From the NCBI GenBank assembly GCA_025060675.1, contig JANXBI010000003.1:69444-133443 (forward strand): a DNA stretch of 64,000 bases, in the 5' to 3' direction. Under the pieces are notes generated by a model. The model saw only the letters and a list, made by a program, of their open reading frames with translations, did no database searches and was not told the DNA's origin. Source of the stretch: Candidatus Caldatribacterium sp. (GTDB taxonomy: Bacteria; Atribacterota; Atribacteria; Atribacterales; Caldatribacteriaceae). Every line of letters begins with the position of its first letter. Position 1 is the stretch's first letter. The position numbers were made by a program, and so were the translations under genes. Positions 33,126 through 42,249 of the stretch are shown here, in pieces.

Positions 33126-35720
33126 TCAGGAGAGTTTAAATCGTGCAAGACCAGCCTCAAGAGCCTGGACCCGTTCTGCCATTGTTGCAATCATTTTTTC
33201 AATCTCCTGAAGGGCTGCGCTCTGCTCTTCAGAAGAAGCAGCAACTTCCTGAGCAGCGGCGGCATTCTCCTCAGAAATCGACGCTACGTCTCCCAAGGCA
33301 ACCGAAACTTCCTCCGCCGTTTTAGCAATTCGTCCGGTGCGTAGCTTATTCTCCTCAGAAATGGTCACGATACTCTGGATAAGGTTTGCAATAGACCGTG
33401 CGTACTGTTCTACCGAAAGAAAAGCATCTGCCATGGCCTGAGCTTGCTGCGTAACGGTGGTGTTCGCTTTGTAAATCTCCTCGAAAGAGTTTTGTGCCCG
33501 TACCACCGCCTGATTTCCCTCCGTTACCCGTCGTTGACTTTCCTCGACCGAATGCACTGCCTCTTTGACCTCTCGCTGCACGTCCTGGATGAGGGCAGCA
33601 ATCTTCTGGGCTGCTTGGGCAGATTCCTCGGCGAGTTTGCGGACCTCTTCTGCCACCACGGCAAAGCCCCGTCCTGCTTCTCCTGCTCGGGCTGCTTCAA
33701 TGGCAGCGTTCAGGGCAAGGAGATTCGTTTCTTCCGCAATACCAGTGATGAGATCCGTTATGCTCCCGATTTCCTGTGAGCTCTGGCCGAGTTTCCCCGC
33801 AATGTCTCGCACGGAAAACACCGACGCCTCAATAGCCTGCATTGAACGGACAACATCCTTGAGGGTTTCCTGACCCTCTTGGGTGGCCACAAAAGCAGAC
33901 TGGGCAGCTTGCTGTACTTCCTCAAGATTCTTTCGCACAGAGGTCATTTGTTCCTCGACTTTTCGCACTCCCTGCAAGGCCTCGACAACTTTCTCAACCT
34001 GCACGGCGAGCTCCTGGTCGATGGTGCGTACTTCCTGAGCAAGTTCTCCCATGCGGTGAGCAATGCGGGTAAGGTTTTGATTTTGCTCCTCTGAACCTCG
34101 GGCAACCTGACTTACCGCCTGGGCCACCTGGTCCCCAAGACCTGCAATCTCCCGAGAGGTACGATGGAGGTTCTCTGCCGCCGCAATAACCTCGTTCGCC
34201 GTGGTAGCAACCTCCCGCAAGAACCGGCAAAGTGACAAGGAGGCCTGACTCAAGGAAGAGAGGAGGGTACCAACCTCATCTTTACGGGTCACCTCAATAC
34301 ATCCGGTGAGATCCCCTTGCTCAAGCGTCTGGGCCAAGGCAACCCCCTGACGGAGAGGCAACACAATACTCCGCGAAAGGAGTAAGCCCAACACAACCGC
34401 TACGATGACCACAAAGAGCGCGACAAGCTGGAGAATCCGTGTGAAAGTTCTCTGGATGCTCTCTACCTGTGCCATTCCTGACGCGAACAGATTGAGCACC
34501 TCCTGATGTACCGCATCGACAGCCTGTATCATACCGGTTCCAATTCCCTGTATCCGCTCTATCGCCGCAGCAAGCTTCTCCTCAAGCAGGGCAAGCTCCG
34601 CATCTGCCTGGAGCACTTCTTGCCATGAGGTTTCAAGAGGTTGGAAGCTCTCCGTCACGAAGGCCTGCACCGCCTGAGGGGCGTAGAGATTGGGGAAATC
34701 GCTTTCGAAGAAGCGTTTGACGCTTCCCAAGACACTGTCGGCAAGGGTCTTGGCACGATCTTTCTCTTCGCCGCTCAGAAGGAGGAAGTTCTTCCGTTCC
34801 CGGTCAAAAAGGGTTAATCGCTCAACCCACCGATCGATACGTAGACCCTGAAAAGCGTTGTGCACATCTTGGTGCGCTAGGTTGAACTCGAGGAAGAGGT
34901 TACTCCTCTCTGCAGCCTCAAGGGTATGCAAGGCGTCAAGAAAAGCCTCACACTTTCCCTGGAAATCGTTAATCTTCGCGAGGAGGGTTTCCTTGACCTG
35001 CTCGGAAAAAGCTGACTCTTGGATGTTCCGGCGAAAATCGTCGAAACGAGTACTCACGCTTTTGCGAATCTGTCCACGGGGATCCCCACAGAATGCAGCC
35101 TCGAATAGACTTCGATAAATCTCGTTGAGAGGCGTTGCATACGCTCCTATCTGCTCGCCTACACCCTTAACGAAATCAAAAACAGAGGCAGAAAGTTTAT
35201 CCGTCGCTACAGCCTTCTCATTCCGAGTTTGGAGCCACTTCAAGCGCTCACGCCAGAGGGTTTTGACCGCATCAGCCTCCGTCTCGTAGGCGTTCTGCAA
35301 ATCCCCAAGCTCGGCAATCCTCTTCTCTAAGGAAGTACCCGGAGGGAGAGGTGGCAGAGGATAGGGGAAGTTCTCCTTTTCCCAAAGTTCACCATGCTTC
35401 GCGAGGAACTCCGGCGACACACTACCCAGGCGAAAGGCATCAAGGTACATTCTGGCCCGCCTATGCAAAGCGTTGAAGGATGCCTCAAGTTCATCGAGCT
35501 GCTCAGGACGTTCCTCAAGGAGATACGCAGAAAGGAGGGCGTTCCCCTGAGAGACAATATCCTTCACCCGAGAAGTAGCAAGGAGGAAAGGGAAAGACGC
35601 CTCAACCTCCTCAAAGGATGCCCGTACCCTCTGAAAAGCCAAAAGCGACACAAGACCTACCATCCCTGCGACGATTGCAAGGACTAAAAAACCCAGATAT
35701 ATCCTCGTGCGCACAAGCAC
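33126..35720 (-). CDS. methyl-accepting chemotaxis protein
   Basis: 864 residues, large for the family. First membrane helix near 7-29, a ~400-residue mostly helical extracytoplasmic domain, second helix near 430-452 (LQLVALFVVIVAVVLGLLL), a HAMP domain (VLPLRQGVALAQTLEQGDLTGCIEV), and the signalling hairpin GIAEETNLLALNAAIEAARAGEAGRGFAVVAEEVRKLAEES. No CheR pentapeptide at the C-terminus. GTG 35720 follows GGGGGTGA. It lies 45 bases after livH in the same direction, so the receptor is probably made with the transporter and may sense the same ligand. Confidence 0.94.
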   Translation of the reverse strand: MLVRTRIYLGFLVLAIVAGMVGLVSLLAFQRVRASFEEVEASFPFLLATSRVKDIVSQGNALLSAYLLEERPEQLDELEASFNALHRRARMYLDAFRLGSVSPEFLAKHGELWEKENFPYPLPPLPPGTSLEKRIAELGDLQNAYETEADAVKTLWRERLKWLQTRNEKAVATDKLSASVFDFVKGVGEQIGAYATPLNEIYRSLFEAAFCGDPRGQIRKSVSTRFDDFRRNIQESAFSEQVKETLLAKINDFQGKCEAFLDALHTLEAAERSNLFLEFNLAHQDVHNAFQGLRIDRWVERLTLFDRERKNFLLLSGEEKDRAKTLADSVLGSVKRFFESDFPNLYAPQAVQAFVTESFQPLETSWQEVLQADAELALLEEKLAAAIERIQGIGTGMIQAVDAVHQEVLNLFASGMAQVESIQRTFTRILQLVALFVVIVAVVLGLLLSRSIVLPLRQGVALAQTLEQGDLTGCIEVTRKDEVGTLLSSLSQASLSLCRFLREVATTANEVIAAAENLHRTSREIAGLGDQVAQAVSQVARGSEEQNQNLTRIAHRMGELAQEVRTIDQELAVQVEKVVEALQGVRKVEEQMTSVRKNLEEVQQAAQSAFVATQEGQETLKDVVRSMQAIEASVFSVRDIAGKLGQSSQEIGSITDLITGIAEETNLLALNAAIEAARAGEAGRGFAVVAEEVRKLAEESAQAAQKIAALIQDVQREVKEAVHSVEESQRRVTEGNQAVVRAQNSFEEIYKANTTVTQQAQAMADAFLSVEQYARSIANLIQSIVTISEENKLRTGRIAKTAEEVSVALGDVASISEENAAAAQEVAASSEEQSAALQEIEKMIATMAERVQALEAGLARFKLS

Positions 35721-35764
35721 AGGAAATCACCCCCCTCGGGATTGCCCCTACAAAAGTCCTTCTC

Positions 35765-36598
35765 TCAAGCTTCTATTGGCCGAAGGAGAAGGATCAAAGC
35801 CATAGCGATGAATGCCACAATCTCAGAACCTGCTGGCCAGAAGCGACCAGTGATGGAGATGAGCATACCAAGGAGAAAAGAGGCAAAGAAGGTTCCCCGT
35901 AGGTTCCCAAGGCCTCCAGTCAATACGACAGCGAAACAGAGGAGGAGGATATGAGAACCCATGTACGGATGGACTGCCGTAATCGGTGCATACAGGACGC
36001 CCCCTAAGGCCGCCAGAGCGCTTCCCAAAACGAAGGCAATGGTAAAGTACTTGTCGACTTCTATACCAAGGCAACGAACGCCCTCTTTGTTGTCAAGCGC
36101 AGCAACGATGACCTTTCCAACCATGGTTTTTCTCATAAAGAGCTCAAGTCCGAAGAAGATGAGGATGGCAAGGATGATGACCAGGATGCGGTACACAGGG
36201 AAAATAAGACCCAGGAGATCCACTGCCCGCCCTATAGGGTCACTCACAGGCTTTGGATACACACCCCATATCCATTTAATGATGTCAACACCGATTAAAA
36301 ACACCGCAAAAGTGGCGATGAAGGTGTAGTCAAGCGACTCTCCATAGAGCCGACGAATGACAAAGCGTTCAATGCAATACCCAACCAAGGCGGCAATGGC
36401 AACCCCCACGACACCGCCCCAGAAGAAGGGAACCCCAAGCCCCCTCAGAGAGGCAATAAGGAGGTAGGCTCCAACGGTGTACGTGATGGTATGGGCGAAG
36501 TTGATGACCCGCATGGTACCAAAGGTGAGCGAGAAACCTACGGAAATAAGGTAGAGTATCGCTCCAACAGTCAGACCATACATGATTGCAGAAATCAT
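35765..36598 (-). CDS. livH: Liv-type ABC transporter permease (LivH)
   Basis: 277 residues with about eight membrane helices. MYGLTVGAILYLISVGFSLTFGTMRVINFAHTITYTVGAYL and TGGLGNLRGTFFASFLLGM are LivH hallmarks. ATGA overlap with livM. With livM it forms the channel of a HAAT-family transporter. HAAT systems carry branched-chain amino acids, urea, amides, and sometimes other small molecules; context here suggests a sugar- or polyol-related ligand (inference). Confidence 0.93.
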   Translation of the reverse strand: MISAIMYGLTVGAILYLISVGFSLTFGTMRVINFAHTITYTVGAYLLIASLRGLGVPFFWGGVVGVAIAALVGYCIERFVIRRLYGESLDYTFIATFAVFLIGVDIIKWIWGVYPKPVSDPIGRAVDLLGLIFPVYRILVIILAILIFFGLELFMRKTMVGKVIVAALDNKEGVRCLGIEVDKYFTIAFVLGSALAALGGVLYAPITAVHPYMGSHILLLCFAVVLTGGLGNLRGTFFASFLLGMLISITGRFWPAGSEIVAFIAMALILLLRPIEA

Positions 36599-37635
36599 CG
36601 GGACACCCCTTCCTTCGAGGAACTAGCATGCATCCAAGAGGCAATTTTCCTCTGCAGCAATTCTATCCCACTCCAGATACCGCCACGGAACCGGAAAACG
36701 ATAAGGAGCAACGCAATCCCAAGGACAAACTCCCAACGCTGGAAGTACACCGGGAGGAGGTTCGTAATGAGCATGTAGAGAATACCCCCAAGCAGTGCGC
36801 CGTAGAGTTTTCCTGCTCCTCCAATGAGGCAGGCAAACACAACTCCAGCGTTCGCGTGCACATCAAGCGTATTCGGGTTCACATACCCGTAATTTAGGGC
36901 GGTCAAGGTCCCTGCAAAACCCGCCACAGAGGCAGCAATAACAAAAGTCACCCACTTGTAGAATTGCGTGTTGTATCCGAGGAATCGCACTCTCCGTTCG
37001 TCTTCCTTGATGGAGCGGAGGAGAATACCATACGGGGAAGTCGTCAAAATCCGAAGGAGCAGGAAAATGCCAAGGAGCGACACGAGCACAAACCAAAAGC
37101 GGAACGAGGGATTCCGGAAATTCACTAACCAGAAGCTCAGGTTTCGAATGCTCAGGCCGTTCTCGCCCCCCGTGATCTCTTTAAGAGGCGACATCACAAG
37201 GAACCATCCTACACGGTTGAAGGCGAGATTGGACAGGGCGAAAGCCGCTCCCGACACACGAACCGTAATGGCGCCAACAAGCATTCCCGTAAGACACGCA
37301 GCAATAACCCCAAGCACAATAGCAAGTAAGGGGTTGGTGGTAACGTACCGAAGCGAGAGACCAACGGTGTACGCCCCCACCCCAAGGTACAGAAGATGCC
37401 CAAACGACAGTCTCCCCATGTACCCATAGAGAAGGTCAAAAGAGAGGGCAAAAATACAAAAAATGGCGAAGTCGGTCACCCGATGAGCCCCAAGGAAGGG
37501 AACAAGGACAAGGAAAACGACAGCGATGAGGACGAGTTCCAAAACCCGGTGTCCTCCCACAACCTGAACAGAAGGCCGTTCCACCGCTAAAGACGCCCTC
37601 AGTGAGATGTCACGTTCCTTCAGCACATTTCGCAT
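36595..37635 (-). CDS. livM: Liv-type ABC transporter permease (LivM)
   Basis: 346 residues. An N-terminal polar stretch, then nine to ten helices with FAIFCIFALSFDLLYGYMGRLSFGHLLYLGVGAYTVGLS and SPYGILLRSIKEDERRVRFLGYNTQFYKWVTFVIAASVAGFAGTLTAL, the LivM core. A segment GLLIGGAGKLYGALLGGILYML-like (CLIGGAGKLYGALLGG) closes the channel. Partner of livH. Confidence 0.93.
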   Translation of the reverse strand: MRNVLKERDISLRASLAVERPSVQVVGGHRVLELVLIAVVFLVLVPFLGAHRVTDFAIFCIFALSFDLLYGYMGRLSFGHLLYLGVGAYTVGLSLRYVTTNPLLAIVLGVIAACLTGMLVGAITVRVSGAAFALSNLAFNRVGWFLVMSPLKEITGGENGLSIRNLSFWLVNFRNPSFRFWFVLVSLLGIFLLLRILTTSPYGILLRSIKEDERRVRFLGYNTQFYKWVTFVIAASVAGFAGTLTALNYGYVNPNTLDVHANAGVVFACLIGGAGKLYGALLGGILYMLITNLLPVYFQRWEFVLGIALLLIVFRFRGGIWSGIELLQRKIASWMHASSSKEGVSR

Positions 37636-37653
37636 ATGCCCTGTACTCCTTTC

Positions 37654-38343
37654 TTACAGAGACTTCTCAATGAGGTCAGCGTTGCAGATTTCTGAGGCTT
37701 CCTTGAGTGTTGCGACAACTTTCCCTTCTTTCAATACCACAACTTGGTCGGCCAACTTCGACACAAGCGGCAAGTTCTGCTCCACGATGATGGCAGAGAG
37801 CTGACCTTTCAAGCGTTTCAGTATCCTGGTAATTTCGTTAATCACAACCGCGGCAAGACCCTGCGTAGGCTCGTCAACAAGAAGGAGGCGAGGGGTACCG
37901 ACCAAAGCCTGCCCAATAAGGAGGATTTGCCGTTGCCCACCACTCAACTGACCAGCCTTCAAGTTGAGAAACTCTCGCATTTTGGGGTAAATTTCAAGAA
38001 CCTTGTCCAAAGCCTTCGTAAGTGGTTCACCACTTGAATACGCCGCAATCTCAATGTTCTCGCGAACCGTAAGATTCCCAAAGACTTTCTTATCTTGAGC
38101 GACGTAACGAAGACCCCTGTGGTAGAGCTTCTCCGGGGGGAGACCGGCGATGTCGCCTCCGTCGAACTTGATTGACCCCTTCAAAGGGTGAAGCAAGCCT
38201 ACTATGGTCTTGAGCAGGGTTGTCTTTCCCGCACCGTTTCGGCCAACGACAAAGAGCATCTTCCCTTCCTCAAGATTCAGCGACACATCATGTAGTACAC
38301 GTGCGTGACCATAAGCCACATCGATGCCAGAGACCTGGAGCAT
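37654..38343 (-). CDS. livF: Liv-type ABC transporter ATPase (LivF)
   Basis: 229 residues. Walker A GRNGAGKTTLLKTIVG, signature LSGGQRQILLIGQALVG, Walker B LLLVDEPTQGLA and switch His replaced region IIVEQNLPL as in LivF. The EPTQGL motif distinguishes LivF from LivG. ATG behind GGGGAGGTGG. Confidence 0.95.
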   Translation of the reverse strand: MLQVSGIDVAYGHARVLHDVSLNLEEGKMLFVVGRNGAGKTTLLKTIVGLLHPLKGSIKFDGGDIAGLPPEKLYHRGLRYVAQDKKVFGNLTVRENIEIAAYSSGEPLTKALDKVLEIYPKMREFLNLKAGQLSGGQRQILLIGQALVGTPRLLLVDEPTQGLAAVVINEITRILKRLKGQLSAIIVEQNLPLVSKLADQVVVLKEGKVVATLKEASEICNADLIEKSL

Positions 38344-38358
38344 GATTCCACCTCCCCT

Positions 38359-39120
38359 CTACGTTGCCTCGACAACCTCTTCTTTGCCCCAGTAACACTC
38401 GTTCACCAAGGGATCGGCGAGTACGTCTTTTGGTTTTCCCTCGCAAATAATGCGCCCTTCATTCATCACGCAGAGGCGATCGACAAAATCAACAATCATC
38501 GATATTTTGTGTTCAATAATGCCAATGGTGATTTTACCCTTCAGGGTCCGGAGCAGAGAAAGGACTTTCCCAATTTCCACGTCACTCAGGCCACTGAAAG
38601 GTTCATCAAGGAGAAGGAGTTTGGGTTTCAGAGAGAGCGCTAAGGCGATTTCAAGAAGTCTCCTATCTCCGTAGGAGAGTTCTGCAACCACCGATTCAGC
38701 GTAGTTCTCAAGCCCCACAAGCTTTAGTGCTTCCAGAGAGTCAGTCCATGTATCCCCCGCAGCAGTCGTCATGAACTTCCAAAGTGAACGCTGCATCCCG
38801 CTGTTCCAGGCTACACAAGGTACGAGGTTTTCCCATACCTTAAGAGAATTAAATACCGAGACAAGCTGAAAGGTGCGGACCATTCCCATCTTTACCCTGT
38901 CCTCAGGAGCAAGCCAGGTGACATCCTTCCCCTGAAAAACAACCCGACCCTTTGTGGGGGTGAAAAACCCTGAGAGGAGGTTGAAAAGCGTCGTCTTCCC
39001 CGAACCATTTGGACCGATGATTCCCAATGCCTCGTTCTCTTCAATGCGGAGGTTGACTTCATTAACCGCTACGAGCCCGCCGAAGCGTTTTGTCAGATCT
39101 TTCGTGACTAAAAGCTCCAC
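38359..39120 (-). CDS. livG: Liv-type ABC transporter ATPase (LivG)
   Basis: 253 residues. Walker A GPNGSGKTTLFNLLSGF, VRTFQLVSVFNSLKVWENL, signature LSYGDRRLLEIALAL (the usual LivG LSYGxQR), Walker B LLLLDEPFSGLS and switch IIEHKIS. GTG 39120 is chosen since AAGGAGG lies eight bases upstream; the longer frame from 39153 would remove that site. Confidence 0.93.
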   Translation of the reverse strand: MELLVTKDLTKRFGGLVAVNEVNLRIEENEALGIIGPNGSGKTTLFNLLSGFFTPTKGRVVFQGKDVTWLAPEDRVKMGMVRTFQLVSVFNSLKVWENLVPCVAWNSGMQRSLWKFMTTAAGDTWTDSLEALKLVGLENYAESVVAELSYGDRRLLEIALALSLKPKLLLLDEPFSGLSDVEIGKVLSLLRTLKGKITIGIIEHKISMIVDFVDRLCVMNEGRIICEGKPKDVLADPLVNECYWGKEEVVEAT

Positions 39121-39147
39121 TCTATAAGCCTCCTTTACCAAAGCTTT

Positions 39148-39182
39148 GAACAAAACTGGCCCTCCCTCTCTGGGAGGGCCAG
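39148..39182 (-). terminator. intercistronic attenuator between the binding protein and livG
   Basis: A perfect 11-bp stem CTGGCCCTCCC/GGGAGGGCCAG (39156-39166, 39172-39182) followed on the minus strand by TTTTGTTC. It should stop part of the transcripts after the binding-protein gene. Confidence 0.75.
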
Positions 39183-39197
39183 CAAAGTGCCACCATT

Positions 39198-40445
39198 TTA
39201 CTTGTAACCCATTTCCTCAAGTGGCAGACAGAGCGCTTCGGTCTCGAAGAACTCGATGATATCGGCAAAGTCGAACTTTTCGGCCCGCTTGTCTGCACCT
39301 TTGCCTACACCGACAAAGTATGCGTACTTATAGAATGGCCGACCATCCGGACGCCACCAGGCCGGTCCCTTGAAACTCATAAACTCTGGGTTCTCCATGA
39401 GTGCCTGGTACACCTTGGCAGGTTCAGTGGATTGGGCAAGCTGGATACCGCGCAGGAGTTCCTTCATGGCCGTGTATGCGTAAACGCCCATAACATCGGG
39501 AACTTCGCCATACTGCTCAAGCCAGGCCTTTCGAATACGTGCAGAGTTCTCGTATGTTTCTGGGTCCTTGTCCTTGAGGTTCTTGAGGTCGTGGTAGAGC
39601 CACATACCCATAGTAACACCATCAAGAGCCTCAGGAGGAATGCCCATAGCAAGGCTTGCAACGATGGCGTTAAAGAATATCTTGGTGTGCTTGCTCAAAC
39701 CCAATTCATGCGCCTGCTTCAGAATCTCGATAGCGTCAGTACCCCACTGCCCCATCTGCACCACATCAGGCTTTGATTCGATAATCTTGAGGAGGTAAGA
39801 GGTAAAGTCGGGAGTTCCAACAGGAGTCCAGATGAACTCGAGCTTAATATCCGGGTGCTTCTCGTAAACCTGCTTCAGTCCAACGGCGACACCATGACCA
39901 TAAGCGTAGTCTGGGAGACAGGCAATAACGTACTTAGGCTTAAAGGTCTTAATGACGTACTCTGCGGTCATTCGGCCGATAGCATCGACAGCACCCTGGG
40001 TGGTGAGGAAGTACGGTGCCTTATTCTCTTTGCGGAAGACCTTCTCTTCGACAGAGTTCCCCGCGATAACGAGGGCCTGCCCATCGAGCGCCTGCTCGTT
40101 CAGCGCCGTCGTAACATGAGCAAAGGTTCCAACGACCATAAGTCTGATGCCTTCTTCGATGAATTCTCTGTACCTTCGGACAGCCACATCAGGCTTTGTC
40201 TCATCATCGCGAACTACCGCTTCCACTTTGTACACCTTATCTCCAATCTTGATGCCTCCTGCATCGTTAACCTCTTTCACTGCAAGGAGCGCTCCGTCTT
40301 TCTGCACCTTTCCTGTGGGCGCCCCCACACCAGTAAGGCTGTACATAACGCCAACTTTAATAACATCTTCTGCAAAGACGGCACCCCACAGCAACACCAC
40401 TGCCAACACAACACACCCAAAAACCCCAAGTCGCCACTTCCTCAT
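39198..40445 (-). CDS. Liv-type ABC substrate-binding protein
   Basis: 415 residues. Signal peptide KWRLGVFGCVVLAVVLLWGAVFA, then DVIKVGVMYSLTGVGAPTGKVQKDGALLAVKEVNDAGGI of the Peripla_BP_6 (LivJ/K) fold. Typical amino-acid-binding Ser/Thr positions cannot be verified by eye. It is the first gene of the transporter operon, behind a TTGACG-N17-TATTAT promoter with an operator-like sequence shared with catabolic genes 8 kb away, so the ligand may be the substrate of that pathway rather than a branched-chain amino acid. Confidence 0.9.
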   Translation of the reverse strand: MRKWRLGVFGCVVLAVVLLWGAVFAEDVIKVGVMYSLTGVGAPTGKVQKDGALLAVKEVNDAGGIKIGDKVYKVEAVVRDDETKPDVAVRRYREFIEEGIRLMVVGTFAHVTTALNEQALDGQALVIAGNSVEEKVFRKENKAPYFLTTQGAVDAIGRMTAEYVIKTFKPKYVIACLPDYAYGHGVAVGLKQVYEKHPDIKLEFIWTPVGTPDFTSYLLKIIESKPDVVQMGQWGTDAIEILKQAHELGLSKHTKIFFNAIVASLAMGIPPEALDGVTMGMWLYHDLKNLKDKDPETYENSARIRKAWLEQYGEVPDVMGVYAYTAMKELLRGIQLAQSTEPAKVYQALMENPEFMSFKGPAWWRPDGRPFYKYAYFVGVGKGADKRAEKFDFADIIEFFETEALCLPLEEMGYK

Positions 40446-40552
40446 TTACCCTCTCCTCCTTTACGAAATTCTCAGTCTCTCTTGAAAAAATCTCAAAAAT
40501 GCCTCTTGTTGCTCCTTCTATAACATCGCCTCCCTTCTTTGTGGGAAACTAA

Positions 40553-40577
40553 CACCAAAATATGATATCTTTTTAAC
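40553..40577 (-). promoter_or_regulatory. operator-like sequence in the Liv leader
   Basis: On the minus strand GTTAAAAAGATATCATATT... matches 21 of 25 positions with a sequence at 48789-48813 upstream of the exported ABM gene. Both lie just after the transcription start. Confidence 0.55.
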
Positions 40578-40589
40578 AAACCTGACAGA

Positions 40590-40618
40590 ATAATAACACT
40601 AAACACATTGCACGTCAA
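40590..40618 (-). promoter_or_regulatory. promoter of the Liv transporter-chemoreceptor operon
   Basis: TTGACG (40618-40613), 17-base spacer, TATTAT (40595-40590) on the minus strand. Confidence 0.75.
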
Positions 40619-40711
40619 GAGCTACAAAGAATTTTACGAAGGTACAGAAAGGCTCAGAGGAAAGCCACGCCGCACAAACGTTGCTCAATCTTCTTGTAAC
40701 TTTGTTGTCAA

Positions 40712-42121
40712 TTACTGCTTTCCAAGAATCACCACTTCTATCCCCACCATAGCGCAGAACTCCGCAAGGCAGTCTACGTAATCTCCTGCAACTGTATGGA
40801 GGTGATTCGACCCAAGGGCCTCGATTAACGTCTGAGGGGCAATATCCAAGCGGGCAAAAGCCTGAGGCCATTCCAGCGTGGCTTCTTTGAGCTTCTCCAA
40901 GGGTCGTTCAACGAATTCACCTCGAAAAACGACCATTCGGTACTTCCCACTCTTCCTCGCAAGACGAGCAAAAGTCACCTCGCCAGGAGAAGCCATGTAC
41001 TGAACTGCTGCTCCTCCCCCAGGGTAGTAAAAGGCGATTTGAGGATAGAGAGAGACCCGCTTTAAATTGTCCTCAGGGGTGTAAGACCTTCCCGCATAGA
41101 AGGTAGCCATAGAACCGCAGTTACTGAAAACGTATATTCCGTCTTGCGCATCGTAGTGTCGCAAGTCATAGAAAAGCACCGGCTGGCCAGTCATGAGTTT
41201 AAGAATCTGCATGGTCAGGGCGCCGTCAAGGTCTGCCTCACAAGCGCAGACAAAAGGCTCTTTTGGTCCATCCATATCGTATGGATCATTGAGAAAAGCC
41301 TGAGAGAGACACTGGGTTACGAAAGTATCGCTGAGTTCTGGCTGACATTTGACCGCCACAAAATCAAGCTCCTTCTCCTTGAGAATCTCCTTTGTAGCGT
41401 AGTAGGAGCGAATTTGGAGTTCAAGCTTTTCCCTGGTGAGGGTTTGCTCGTCCCAGTATATGTTCCCCACTCTGTCCTGTAGCCAACGAAACGCCCTGTC
41501 CACTTGCTCCTGAGGCACTTCTTTCGCCCGACGGACAATTTCAAGCTGATCCACGTGTTCAAGGTCAACCCCAAAAAGGGATTGCCACTGCGCAGGGTCA
41601 GCCGTTCCAACGTACATGCCCATGCTCCGACCACCTAAGAGGCCGCAGACTTGCCCCCGAAGACGGTGTACTGCCCGAGCTGCCCGGCCAAACTGGAGTA
41701 TACGCGCCATACATTCAGGACAGGAAGGATCGCCCCATACACGGCCATGATGTACACCAATCTGATCAAGCGAGGCACCACTGGCAATCATACCAATGAG
41801 ACTTGGGTAGCCAGGGTTGAAGCTGGCAAAGAGAAGAATAGGGACCTGTGCACGTCTTGCTGCTACCGTGGCCAAATGGGGGAAACTCCACCCCGCAAAG
41901 TGGAAGAGGAAACCATCGACACCCATCGCTTCGAGACTAGCGACTTCCGCCTCAGCCTGTTTTGGCGTCTGGATCACACTTCGCCCGACGAGAACTTCAA
42001 CCTCATTCGTGCTTTTGAGGGCTTCCTCGAGTTTCCTTTGGAACTCGAGATTCACAGGGAGCATAGCTTGGTAGGCGGTGGATCGGCTGTCCGAAAAGGT
42101 GAGAAGGCCAAGACGTATCAT
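40712..42121 (-). CDS. L-fucose/L-arabinose isomerase-like protein
   Basis: 469 residues, FucI/AraA-like superfamily. The N-terminal Rossmann-like part has GLLTFSDSR and GVDGFLFHFAGWSFPHLATVAARRAQVPILLFASFNPGYPSLIGMIASGASLDQIGV; the middle has LDFVAVKCQPELSD and VCACEADLDGALTMQILKLMTGQPVLFYDLRHYD, where Glu and Asp probably bind the metal; the C-terminus ends in LGSNHLHTVAGDYVDCLAEFCAMVGIEVV with the His of the isomerase site. Members interconvert aldoses and ketoses; substrate undefined. Monocistronic, ATG behind AGGGGAG. The position suggests it belongs to the same pathway as the dehydrogenases. Confidence 0.82.
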   Translation of the reverse strand: MIRLGLLTFSDSRSTAYQAMLPVNLEFQRKLEEALKSTNEVEVLVGRSVIQTPKQAEAEVASLEAMGVDGFLFHFAGWSFPHLATVAARRAQVPILLFASFNPGYPSLIGMIASGASLDQIGVHHGRVWGDPSCPECMARILQFGRAARAVHRLRGQVCGLLGGRSMGMYVGTADPAQWQSLFGVDLEHVDQLEIVRRAKEVPQEQVDRAFRWLQDRVGNIYWDEQTLTREKLELQIRSYYATKEILKEKELDFVAVKCQPELSDTFVTQCLSQAFLNDPYDMDGPKEPFVCACEADLDGALTMQILKLMTGQPVLFYDLRHYDAQDGIYVFSNCGSMATFYAGRSYTPEDNLKRVSLYPQIAFYYPGGGAAVQYMASPGEVTFARLARKSGKYRMVVFRGEFVERPLEKLKEATLEWPQAFARLDIAPQTLIEALGSNHLHTVAGDYVDCLAEFCAMVGIEVVILGKQ

Positions 42122-42189
42122 ACAACTCCCCTCCTCTCCAGGTTACCCATAGCATACCACCTTTTGGTAAAGACGTCTATACAGGAAGA

Positions 42190-42229
42190 CAACAAAATAT
42201 AAGCCTTCAGGAGCGCACTCCTGAAGGCT
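42190..42229 (-). terminator. intrinsic terminator after the cytosolic ABM gene
   Basis: 12-bp perfect stem AGCCTTCAGGAG/CTCCTGAAGGCT, loop CGCA, followed on the minus strand by TATATTTTGTTG. Confidence 0.85.
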
Positions 42230-42249
42230 ATCCTCATTCGCAAAACTTA

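Larger units (their letters stand above)
40446..40711. other. intergenic region holding the Liv operon promoter and operator
   Basis: About 110 bases of untranslated leader precede the binding-protein gene. No RNA gene recognised. Confidence 0.6.

Noticed and set aside
39198..40445. Naming the binding protein as a leucine/isoleucine/valine binder
   Set aside because: The Liv-type family carries many ligands and the shared operator points to the local catabolic genes, so no specific ligand is claimed.
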